Shown here: one piece after another, positions 17,045 to 25,200 of the stretch
How the letters are laid out: each line of letters opens with the position of its first letter
Numbering within the stretch: the stretch's first letter is position 1
NCBI RefSeq assembly: GCF_001269905.1
Contig: NZ_LHVK01000007.1
Coordinates: forward strand, 248,001-312,000
Direction: 5' to 3'
Origin: Pseudomonas corrugata
GTDB taxonomy: Bacteria > Pseudomonadota > Gammaproteobacteria > Pseudomonadales > Pseudomonadaceae
Length of the DNA stretch: 64,000 bases
The notes under the pieces: model-generated
What the model was told of the DNA's origin: nothing
What the model saw: only the letters and a program-made list of their open reading frames with translations
Databases searched by the model: none
Position numbers and translations under genes: made by a program

Positions 17045-17758
17045 TTGAAATCATCCTCACACTCAACTGCAAAATTCGACGCCGCCCGAGCCAATGAATA
17101 CGGTCGACAAAGCCGTATCGCGCTGGCCGGGTATGACGCCTGCCAAGACTTGGCCGCCTGCATGCTGGCGGCAAGCCTCGATCAGACACGCTCGGCGAAC
17201 ATACTGGTCGTGGGCGCTGGCGGCACGGCTCAGGAGATCATTGCAATGGCAGCGTTGGAGCCAGGTTGGCGCTTCACCGCCGTCGACCCCTCTGCGCCGA
17301 TGCTGGAGGCCGCCAAGCAACAGTTGGAGGCGAACGGCTTGCTTGAAAGAACACACCTGCATCTTGGTCAGGTCGAGGACCTGGCAGCGGGCGAGTCTTA
17401 CGATGCCGCCACCCTGATCGGTGTGTTCCATCACCTCGAAGGCGATGAGGCCAAGCGGCAGATCTTTCGGTCCATTCGGGCCCATTTGAAACCGGGCGCT
17501 CCGCTGATCGTCGCGGGGAACCAATACGCTTATGCCAGCCAACCGTTGTTGCTGGCAGCCTGGGGACAACGCTGGCGGCAGCACGGCGCAAGTCCGGATG
17601 AAGTGAAGGTCAAGCTTGGTAAGATCCTTGAAGGTGCCGACCCTCCGCATTCCGAGGCAGCCGTCATGACGTTGTTGCACGAGTCTGGGTTCGGCGATGC
17701 CACCCGCTTCTTCAGCAGCCTTTTCTGGAGCGCCTGGTTGACGTGCAAGACGGCTTGA
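17045..17758 (+). CDS. Class I SAM-dependent methyltransferase, substrate unknown
   Basis: 237 residues starting at TTG 17045 with GGAGAA eight bases upstream. Rossmann-fold motif I is I-L-V-V-G-A-G-G-T (about 53-61), motif II is A-V-D-P-S-A-P-M-L (near 78-86), and motif IV/post-I is L-I-G-V-F-H-H-L-E (near 122-130). No motif points to a particular acceptor. It stands alone just before the T6SS effector cassette and is probably not part of it. Confidence 0.85.
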   Translation: MKSSSHSTAKFDAARANEYGRQSRIALAGYDACQDLAACMLAASLDQTRSANILVVGAGGTAQEIIAMAALEPGWRFTAVDPSAPMLEAAKQQLEANGLLERTHLHLGQVEDLAAGESYDAATLIGVFHHLEGDEAKRQIFRSIRAHLKPGAPLIVAGNQYAYASQPLLLAAWGQRWRQHGASPDEVKVKLGKILEGADPPHSEAAVMTLLHESGFGDATRFFSSLFWSAWLTCKTA

Positions 17759-17919
17759 AGATCCAGGAAACGGGTGACCAGGGAGGCTGCGGGAGGGAGA
17801 AATGAGACGGGTGTCATGGCCCCGTGAACGGCCCCTCCCCATGCCTTGATTGTTACCATCTATTGCTTGAAGATCTGCCGCTGACTCCGCCACCTCCTTG
17901 CCTGGAAACAACCCGAATC

Positions 17920-18354
17920 ATGCCGCTCTATCGCCTCCAAGAAGCCGACCTCGACATTCCCGACAGTTGGCAGGACCAGAGCATCAACATCTTCAAATTA
18001 CCTGCCGTTGGAACGGCCAGGGAAGCCAGTTTCGTCATCAGCCGCGACCCGAGCCGGGGCGATACGCCGTTCAGCGACTACGTTGCCGCGCAACTGGCAA
18101 GCGCCGAGCAGCAGTTGCCCGGATTCAACCTGATCAAGCGCTGGGATTTCGCGCTCCATGGCCATGGGGCGGTGTTGCTCGATTACAGCTGGCAACGCGA
18201 AGGGCGGGAGCTGATGCTGCGCCAGGTGTTCATCGACCGCCAGCCCGTGGGGTTGATCACGACCCTGACCACCACCCCGAACGATCTCATGCACCACGAG
18301 CCGGCGTGGAAGATGGCCATGCACTCACTCAAGCTGCGTCCACAGACTGCCTGA
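17920..18354 (+). CDS. Eag-type T6SS effector chaperone (DcrB/DUF1795) for the Tse6-like effector
   Basis: 144 residues from ATG 17920 (M-P-L-Y-R-L). Family features are I-P-D-x-W-x-D-x-S-I-N-I-F-K-L-P at the start, S-F-V-I-S-R in the first strand and a C-terminal F/M-x-x-x-x-S-L helix; same fold class as EagT6 and EagR. These cytosolic chaperones shield the hydrophobic segments of PAAR effectors and load them on the VgrG spike. It precedes such an effector by 27 bases. Its length equals that of the second Eag gene at 26672, but the two proteins differ clearly, fitting one chaperone per effector. Confidence 0.88.
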   Translation: MPLYRLQEADLDIPDSWQDQSINIFKLPAVGTAREASFVISRDPSRGDTPFSDYVAAQLASAEQQLPGFNLIKRWDFALHGHGAVLLDYSWQREGRELMLRQVFIDRQPVGLITTLTTTPNDLMHHEPAWKMAMHSLKLRPQTA

Positions 18355-18381
18355 TCACCCTGCGCGAAGACGATAGAACCA

Positions 18382-19677
18382 ATGGATATGCTGGCGGCTG
18401 CGCGCCTTGGCGATGAAATTGCCCACGGTTTTGGTGTCGCCGCGATGGTGGCGGGAGCCGTTGCCGGTGCATTGATCGGTGCGGCGGTGGTCGCGGCCAC
18501 CGTGGCGACCGGCGGCGTGGCGTTGGCGATCATGGCCGGTTCGATTGCGGCGGGCGGCCTGTCGATGTTCCAGATCATCAAGGGCCTGAACACCATCTTC
18601 AACCTGCCCGAGCCGACCACGGGGGTGTTGGTCATGGGCAGCCTCAACGTCCAGATCAATAACCGCAACGCGATGCGTGCGGGCGCAGACGTGTCGTCTT
18701 CGTGTTCGGGCTTGCCGATGAATCACCCGATCTGGCCATTCCCGGTACTGATCGCCGAAGGCAGTGCAACGGTTTTCATCAACGGCAAGCCGGCGGCGCG
18801 GTTGCAGAGCAAGATGGTCTGCGGCGCACATATCAAGAGCGGCAGTCCCAATACGTTCATTGGCGGGCCAACGGTAGCGGTCGCATTTGTCCTCGACATC
18901 GAAGGGTGGTTGCACACCGGGCTGGAAGCCCTGGGCATGGTCGCCATGGGGGCCGCCGCGGTACTGGCGGCGATGGCCGGTGCCGCGGCCTTCGCCGGGT
19001 TTGTGGTGATCGGTGGCGCGATGATGGGAGGCATGGTCCTGTTGGGTCAGTTGGGCGACCGTCTCGGCCCCGGTTATCGCGATTTGCTCCAGGGCATCGC
19101 CGGCATGGCGTTGTTGGGCCTGGGGCCGAAAATGGCGCGCATCGGCGCGGCCCCGACACCCCGCGCGGCGGCCTACAAGGCGGGGGTGACCGAAGCCGAT
19201 ATCCTGGCGATTCCCAAGGGCAGCCGACCGCCGCCGCGGGATTATCTGGAAGGCCCGTATGTCGACAAGCATCTCAAGACCTTCGAGGAGGAGGGCGGCA
19301 GTTTCCTGTTCACCTCGGACGATATCGCCAACCCCAAATATGGTTCGTTCAACCCGAACAAGTTCGTCATGGCAAAATCCGACCTGAACGCCGTAGTCGC
19401 CGAGTACAAGAAAACCGGCGACGTTTCGGTACTGGAGTCGGCCCTGGGTTACGATCCGGGTTCGCTGGTGGGCAAGGACATCTACATGATGAACCTGGAC
19501 AACCCCAAGGTACTGATGCCCACCGGTAACGAGGGCGGGGTGAACTCGCTGTGGCGACCGGGCGGCTTGACCCATCCCGGCGGCATGCGCGAAGCGGTGC
19601 TGGACAACGTGCCCATCGCCCACGGCAACGACATCAACACGTTGATGACCACCCGAGACGTAGTGAGAATCCAATGA
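18382..19677 (+). CDS. Tse6-like T6SS effector: prePAAR, two membrane regions, PAAR, C-terminal toxin
   Basis: 431 residues. The prePAAR motif A-A-R-L-G-D-E-I-A-H opens the protein. A first hydrophobic region (about 16-62), a PAAR domain (about 75-170), a second hydrophobic region (about 182-232) and a toxin tip (about 265-431) follow. Through residue 255 the layout and sequence resemble P. aeruginosa Tse6 as I recall it. The tip begins G-S-R-P-P-P-R-D-Y-L and has M-P-T-G-N-E-G-G-V-N near 375 and P-G-G-L-T-H-P-G-G-M-R-E-A-V near 390. Tse6 degrades NAD(P); whether this tip does the same is inference. The candidate immunity gene overlaps its stop codon. Confidence 0.85.
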   Translation: MDMLAAARLGDEIAHGFGVAAMVAGAVAGALIGAAVVAATVATGGVALAIMAGSIAAGGLSMFQIIKGLNTIFNLPEPTTGVLVMGSLNVQINNRNAMRAGADVSSSCSGLPMNHPIWPFPVLIAEGSATVFINGKPAARLQSKMVCGAHIKSGSPNTFIGGPTVAVAFVLDIEGWLHTGLEALGMVAMGAAAVLAAMAGAAAFAGFVVIGGAMMGGMVLLGQLGDRLGPGYRDLLQGIAGMALLGLGPKMARIGAAPTPRAAAYKAGVTEADILAIPKGSRPPPRDYLEGPYVDKHLKTFEEEGGSFLFTSDDIANPKYGSFNPNKFVMAKSDLNAVVAEYKKTGDVSVLESALGYDPGSLVGKDIYMMNLDNPKVLMPTGNEGGVNSLWRPGGLTHPGGMREAVLDNVPIAHGNDINTLMTTRDVVRIQ

Positions 19678-20207
19678 GTAATCCACAAGACAACGTGCTG
19701 TTGCTGGCGTTGGCCAATAACGATCTGGACAAGTTCCTGGTGGGCGAGCCGTTCTACTTTCTCGAAGCCAAGAACGAAAACGACGAGCCGCAGAATGTGG
19801 TGGCCGCGTTCGACCAGCTGATCATGCCGTACTGGCACCAGACCCACGACGCCAGTTTCCCCATGCGCTTCGTCTCGGCGCTGCTGACCCTGCTGGCGAC
19901 GTACCCGGACCGCACGCGGGCGATCTACATCGCTCACGACTGGGTCTGGTACTACCGCTTCTGCCAGGACAAACAGCGCAAGCAGCCGCAAGGCCCTTAT
20001 GGCGATCTGTTTGACGTCGACATGGGCAGTGTCGCCGTCGCCCTCAAGCGTCTGCTGGAACGACACAAGGCCGAACTGGTGGCCGATACCCGCTGGGCGG
20101 GCGCTACGTGGAACAGCCCGGACGGCATGTGGACACCGTTGATGCGTTCGGCGGTGACGGTGCGTGACCAACTGGGCGGTCCGGATTTCGTGCCGGCCAA
20201 CATCTGA
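19674..20207 (+). CDS. Candidate immunity protein for the Tse6-like effector
   Basis: 177 residues; ATG 19674 overlaps the effector stop by four bases (ATGA), the usual coupling of effector and immunity genes. No signal peptide or membrane segment is present, so it acts in the cytoplasm, as expected against a cytoplasmic toxin. It is rich in Trp, Tyr and Asp (Y-I-A-H-D-W-V-W-Y-Y-R-F near 85). Known Tsi6 is a much smaller protein (about 95 residues) and no similarity is evident, so either the tip differs from Tse6 or the immunity fold does. Function is assigned from position only. Confidence 0.72.
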   Translation: MSNPQDNVLLLALANNDLDKFLVGEPFYFLEAKNENDEPQNVVAAFDQLIMPYWHQTHDASFPMRFVSALLTLLATYPDRTRAIYIAHDWVWYYRFCQDKQRKQPQGPYGDLFDVDMGSVAVALKRLLERHKAELVADTRWAGATWNSPDGMWTPLMRSAVTVRDQLGGPDFVPANI

Positions 20208-20224
20208 CAGGGTGGTGCAGAAAC

Positions 20225-20318
20225 CTGTGGGAGCAAAGCTTGCTCGCGATAGCGGCAGGCCGGTCAACATTATGGGTGACTGACTTACTGCTATCGCGAG
20301 CAAGCTTTGCTCCCACGG
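20225..20318. repeat. REP inverted pair inside the effector cassette
   Basis: Arms GTGGGAGCAAAGCTTGCTCGCG (from 20225) and its mirror (to 20318) face each other. The AAAGCTT variant in the core is shared with the repeat block at 58.4-59.5 kb. It separates the immunity gene from the 502-residue gene. Confidence 0.85.
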
Positions 20319-20354
20319 GACTCACTGACTGGTACTTCAAGGAAGGCAGGCGTG

Positions 20355-21863
20355 ATGCAATCTCGTTTTGATCCGCTGGTGCATATCGACTGGAAAACAC
20401 CGGGTGGCGAACTCCTTGGGTTGCTCCAGCATTACTACCCCGATATCGACGTGTTCGTCGGCCAGCCATTCGAGGCGCTGCTGGATGAACTCTCCAACGA
20501 AATGCCCGAGATCTGCTTCCAGGCGTTGGCGAACGCCTTGGCCGAACGCGGCTATGACCTGTGGAACCTGGACGCCGGCGGCGATGATTACCGCCCGGTC
20601 GTGGTCCCGACCGAGCAGCGCGAGGCATTTGCCAGGCACTGGCAAGGCCAGGAGGACTTCACAGCAAGCTTGATCGAGCCGGAAAAGGCTAGCGTCGCTG
20701 AGCGGAAAACCGCGCGCAAACCGGCCAGGCGCAGCAAGGTGAACTGGCTGCAGGAAGTACACGACTATCCCGGCCCCACCTACGTCCATGACGGCAACTA
20801 CCACAACGGTTGGGCCGCTATTACCGAGCAGGACGATGAGCAGTGGCTGTGCTTCCTGATTGACTACAACCCGTGGCCGCCCGCCGAGCAGGACATGCTC
20901 GAACACCGCACCGATGGGCTCGACGGCGCCGATCTGCAGCTCATCGACGCCAATGCCCAGCGCAGCCTGTGGCGTCGTCGGGTCAAGCGCGGCGACTACA
21001 GTTCGGACGACCGCTATAAGTACGAAGTTCGCCAAGGCGACGACATCCAGGCTTTTGGCCCTGCCGAGGTAGAGTGGCCAGGATTTGAACAACCCAGCGT
21101 CGTGGTGGATGCCGAGGTATTCGAGCGCCAGCGCCTTTACGAGCCGGTGCCGATGACACGCATCTGGCGGATCACGGCGCAGGCCAGCGAAGTCATTTTC
21201 GAGCACCCGGATGATCTGACGATATTGCCCTTCGGCCACCGTCGTCTGCTGTTCATGCAACACAACGGCCCACAGTGCTGGATCTGGAACCAGGACCCGC
21301 CGCACCAGGCCATCGCCGTCAAGCCGATGCCAGCGGTGGACGGCTACCACCTCAGGGCCTCGACCGCCTACCTGGGGGGTGATGAGATCCTGTTGTTCAG
21401 CGAAGACAAGCGCAAGAACCTCGAAGACCCGCGCTACCACGAGGCCGTGCTGCTGGCGTGGCGCTTCAACGTGGTCTCGGGCACCGCAACGAAGTCGTTG
21501 CTGGATGGCTTTGGCAGTGAGGTGCGCCAGGACACCCGCCTGCTCGTCACAGAGCCAAAGAATCTCATTACACTGCGCACGTTCCACGGGTATGTTCATG
21601 TCAGCCGAGGACACGGTGACTGGTGGGTCTGGAACTACGCCACCCACACGTTCGGCTCGTACACCCTGGCCTGGTTCTGGAATCAGCTTGACAACCAGGT
21701 GCTCAAACTGTCCAGCCAGGATATCCGGCGTATCAAGCCGCAGGTGCGTTACCTGCCGGCACAGGACCGCTACCTGGCGTTCGAAGCGGACTTCGTTGCC
21801 AGGTTGCCGGTGTTCAGCGAAATGCTCGAGGCCAAGGGCGGCGAGGTGCTGAGTTTCGACTGA
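20355..21863 (+). CDS. Protein of unknown function in the T6SS effector cassette (502 aa)
   Basis: 502 residues; ATG 20355 follows AAGGAAGGC. I do not recognise the whole protein. The first 95 residues resemble small DUF6630-like modules (E-R-G-Y-D-L-W-N-L-D-A-G-G-D-D-Y). A basic linker (about 115-132) follows. The rest has many Trp/Tyr-rich beta segments with repeated W-x-W phrases (W-I-W-N-Q, W-W-V-W-N-Y), suggesting a propeller-like fold. No signal peptide or membrane segment. Lying between an effector-immunity pair and the rhs end, it could be an extra immunity protein, an orphan left from an earlier effector, or an unrelated gene. Confidence 0.7.
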   Translation: MQSRFDPLVHIDWKTPGGELLGLLQHYYPDIDVFVGQPFEALLDELSNEMPEICFQALANALAERGYDLWNLDAGGDDYRPVVVPTEQREAFARHWQGQEDFTASLIEPEKASVAERKTARKPARRSKVNWLQEVHDYPGPTYVHDGNYHNGWAAITEQDDEQWLCFLIDYNPWPPAEQDMLEHRTDGLDGADLQLIDANAQRSLWRRRVKRGDYSSDDRYKYEVRQGDDIQAFGPAEVEWPGFEQPSVVVDAEVFERQRLYEPVPMTRIWRITAQASEVIFEHPDDLTILPFGHRRLLFMQHNGPQCWIWNQDPPHQAIAVKPMPAVDGYHLRASTAYLGGDEILLFSEDKRKNLEDPRYHEAVLLAWRFNVVSGTATKSLLDGFGSEVRQDTRLLVTEPKNLITLRTFHGYVHVSRGHGDWWVWNYATHTFGSYTLAWFWNQLDNQVLKLSSQDIRRIKPQVRYLPAQDRYLAFEADFVARLPVFSEMLEAKGGEVLSFD

Positions 21864-21942
21864 TGCGGTACGCAAGGCACAGGGACTGCGCTCTTATTCG
21901 CTGCGGTTGGGTGCACAGCACTTCACGGTGCATTGCTGTGGA

Positions 21943-22221
21943 TTACGGCATGCTCATCAAGGCCATTCTCAGGCGTCTGATCAGCTTTGGGTTCTTGAGG
22001 CAATCGCCCGGGCGTTTGTTACCCAAGGCCGGCACGACCTGTTCCAGCCACCAAAGGCCCTCCTTTAGCCCTCGTTTTCCGTAGAGCACCACGGCCATGT
22101 CGAGGTTGTCGTCCATGGCCTTGGCGAGCGTGCGGGCGTTGTCGTCGAGGTAGTCCTCTTCGTACAGGCGCACGAAAGTTTGCCAGTCGGCGTCGCCGAC
22201 GTATTCGTCTTCCAGTCCCAT
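21943..22221 (-). CDS. Candidate immunity protein of the Rhs effector, DUF2384 (Xre/MbcA/ParS)-like
   Basis: 92 residues; ATG 22221 with AGG upstream, one base past the rhs stop. A TTG at 22236 is in frame but has no ribosome site. The acidic N-terminal half (Y-E-E-D-Y-L-D-D) is followed by G-L-W-W-L-E-Q-V-V-P-A-L-G-N-K-R-P then L-I-R-R-L-R-M-A-L. This follows the toxin-binding pattern of Xre/MbcA/ParS antitoxins: W-L, then P-x-L-G-x-x-x-P, then a helix. Those antitoxins neutralise RES toxins, and the adjacent Rhs protein ends in a RES-like domain. No helix-turn-helix is left, so it is probably a pure inhibitor. Confidence 0.72.
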   Translation of the reverse strand: MGLEDEYVGDADWQTFVRLYEEDYLDDNARTLAKAMDDNLDMAVVLYGKRGLKEGLWWLEQVVPALGNKRPGDCLKNPKLIRRLRMALMSMP

Positions 22222-22222
22222 T

Positions 22223-25200
22223 TCAAAAACCTGCAAAGGAGATCAAGTTGCTGCCGGTCGGGTTTCGCGCCGACGGCGCCAGGATCCCATCATAACCGTT
22301 GGCTTTGGCCCAGGCGCCAATCTGGTGGGTCTGGGTGTATTTGTTGCCGGTGATGCTTTTAAGGGATACGCCCAGTTGTTTGCGCACATCGGCCCGTGTC
22401 AGATCGAGGACGTTGTTGAGCTGCACCTTCTTGCTCACCAGTACCCGCGTGGACAGGTCCACGCCCCAGTGATTGACCTCGCCCATGGCGGTCTTGCGCG
22501 AGTTGGCGCCATAAACGCCACCAAGCCCCGGCGCGGTATAACGATGCCGGGCGGCAACGTTCCACTTGTGGGCGGTCCAGGTGGTGCTGATCCGTCCGGG
22601 CTCTTCGAACCGATAGACCGTCCGATTGACCTTGCGCCCCTTCGGCGGGGTGGTGCATTTCATCAGCCCCAGGGGGTCGATCCAGCTCACCGGGTTCGGT
22701 GCGTACTGGTAGAGGTTCAGCCCCCCGGCAAGGCCGATGGGGTCCGGCGTGGTGAAACGGCCTATGTCCGGGTCGTAGAAGCGCAGGGTGTTGTAGTGCA
22801 GCCCGGTTTCGCGGTCCAGGTACTGGCCCTGGAACCGCAGGTTCTGCTCTTCGATGTAATACGGTTCGCGCAGCTCTTCGGCGGTGTTGCCCCACACTTG
22901 GTAATGGGCGCGCCAGAGCGTATGGCCGTCGCTTTCCGAAAGTTGTTCGGGCTGGCCGTTGAAGTCGTTGTGGTAGTAACGGACCTTCTGCTGCTCACCA
23001 AGGCCATCGACCCGCGCCAAAGGCTCGTGGCCGTCGTCGGCATAGATGTAGAGGCTGGTCTGGCTGTCGCGGTGTTCCTGCAACAGTTGCAGCGCATCCC
23101 AGGTAAAGCGAGTACGACCAAGCGGGGTAGCATGGCGATCGTACTCGGTTTTTTCGATGCGTCGGCCCAGCGGGTCGTAGGTCATCTTCACGACCGAGCC
23201 GTTGTCGTTGTGCACCTCCACCAACCGCTGTTCGGCGTCGTACTTGAAGCGCTGGACACCGCGTCGGCTGCTGCGTTTTTCCACCATGCGGCCGAAGCCG
23301 TCGTAGCGGTAGCGCTTGTCCTGATAGGTCAGCAAGCGGTTATGGGTGACGTGGCCGGAGCCCACCAGTCCGTCGAGCAGGTTGGCGGCCGGGTCGTAGG
23401 CGAAACCTTCACGCTGCCCCTTGAGATTGTCCTGGCTGGCGAGGATGCGGCCGGTGGCGTCGTAGTGCAGCAGTTGACGATGGGGCGCTTCGGGCTGGTT
23501 GTCGAAGCGCTCCACCAGCTGATCGCTACCGTCGTAGGCAAACAACGACTGTGCCGCTGGCGGCAACAAGGTCGACTGGTCCCGTTGACGTCGCTGGCGG
23601 GCCCGCAGGCGGCCGCTGCGGTCGTATTCGCTACGGGTGCTGAGACTGCCCTGGGTGCGCAGCACTTCGCGGTGCAGGCGGTCGCGCTCGAAGTCACTGA
23701 TGACCTGGCCGTCGAGGTTGATCTGATGCAAATGACCGCTGCCGTAGTGCAGGCGGTTCAGCCAGCGGCCATCGGGGAGCTGAGTCTGGGTGAGGTTGCC
23801 CAGTTCGTCATAGCGATGCGTGAGGCGACCGGTCCAGCCCTGTTCGGTGATCAGTTGCCCAAGCGCGTCGTAGCTGAAGCCAATGCTTTGCTGTTCGCCG
23901 GCCAGGCCGGTGAAGGTGATGGCCTTGACCTGGTCGAGGGCGTCATAGCGGTATTCGGTTCGACCATCGGCGGTGACCTTGGCGACCAACCGACCCATGG
24001 CATCGCGTTCCAGCTCATGGATGACGGGCGCTTGCGGCGAGAGGTCCAGGTCGGTGCTGCCGGGAACGGCGAAGGCCTGCACGCGAGTGACGTTGTCCAG
24101 TGCATCGTAGGCGTAGCGCTTGAGGCTGCCATCCAGACTGTGCTGGGCGCTCAAGCGGTCGCCCGCATCCCAGGCAAACCGATAGCTTTCGCCGTTCTCG
24201 TTGGTCAGGGCCAGAAGCCGCCCATAACTGTCGTAGCTCAACTCCACCCGCCGGCCATGGGCATCGGTGCGCAGGCGCAGTTGACCGCTCGGCGTGTGTT
24301 GGAAAGACGTGGTGTGGCCGGCGGGATCGCTGTAGCCGATCAACTGGCCGCTGGCATCGCGTTGATAGTGTTCGATGCGACCGTCCGGCAGCTGCTTGCT
24401 CAGCAAGCGGCCCTGGTCGTCGTAACTGAAGCGCGTGCGTTCCCCCAGCGCATCGCTACTGCTGAGTAACAGACCGCGCTCGTCGTAGCTCAACCGGGTG
24501 GTGTAGCCGGAGCAGTCGGTGTGTTCGCTGAGTTGACCCAGGGCCGTCCAGCGCATGGTCTTGCTTTTGCCGCTGGCATCGATGACTTCCACCACTTGGC
24601 CGTGGGCGTCGTGGCGATAGCGGGTGACGTGGCCCAGCGGGTCGGTTTCGCGAATGCGATTGCCACGCGCGTCATAGCGGTACTGCCAGGTATTGCCCGC
24701 GGCATCGGTTTCGGCCAGAGGCAGGGCCCAGTGTTCGAGCCACAGCGTCGACTCGCTGCGGCCGAGCGGGTCGAGGGTTTGGCAAAGATTGCCGGCTTCG
24801 TCATAGCTGAACTGATGCTGCCCACCGTTGGGGTCAGTCGCCCCCAGCAACTGGCTTTCGTCGTTCCACTCGAATGCCCAGGTGCGATTCAGTGCATCGA
24901 TGGCTTCGGTGATCTGGTAGCGCGCATCCCAGCGCCGGGTGCTGACGCGATTCAAGCCGTCGGTGATGCGGGTGATGCCGCCGGCCAGGTCATAGTCGAA
25001 TGTGTAGGTATCGCCGGCGTCGGTCCAATGGCGGACCACACGCCATTCCAGGCCTTCGACCAACGCCCATTCGTAGAAGCACCGCAGCCCCGTGGGCAAC
25101 TGATGCTCCACCATCCGCTGCCCGAAGTCGTAGGCATAACGACGTTTGACCTGGCTGTTGGACTGGCGCACCTGCGCCAGCTCTCCCTGGGCATCGTAGT

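Noticed and set aside
17045..17758. Methyltransferase as part of the T6SS effector cassette
   Set aside because: Separated by 161 bases from the Eag gene, with no T6SS-linked motif; adjacency alone is not enough.
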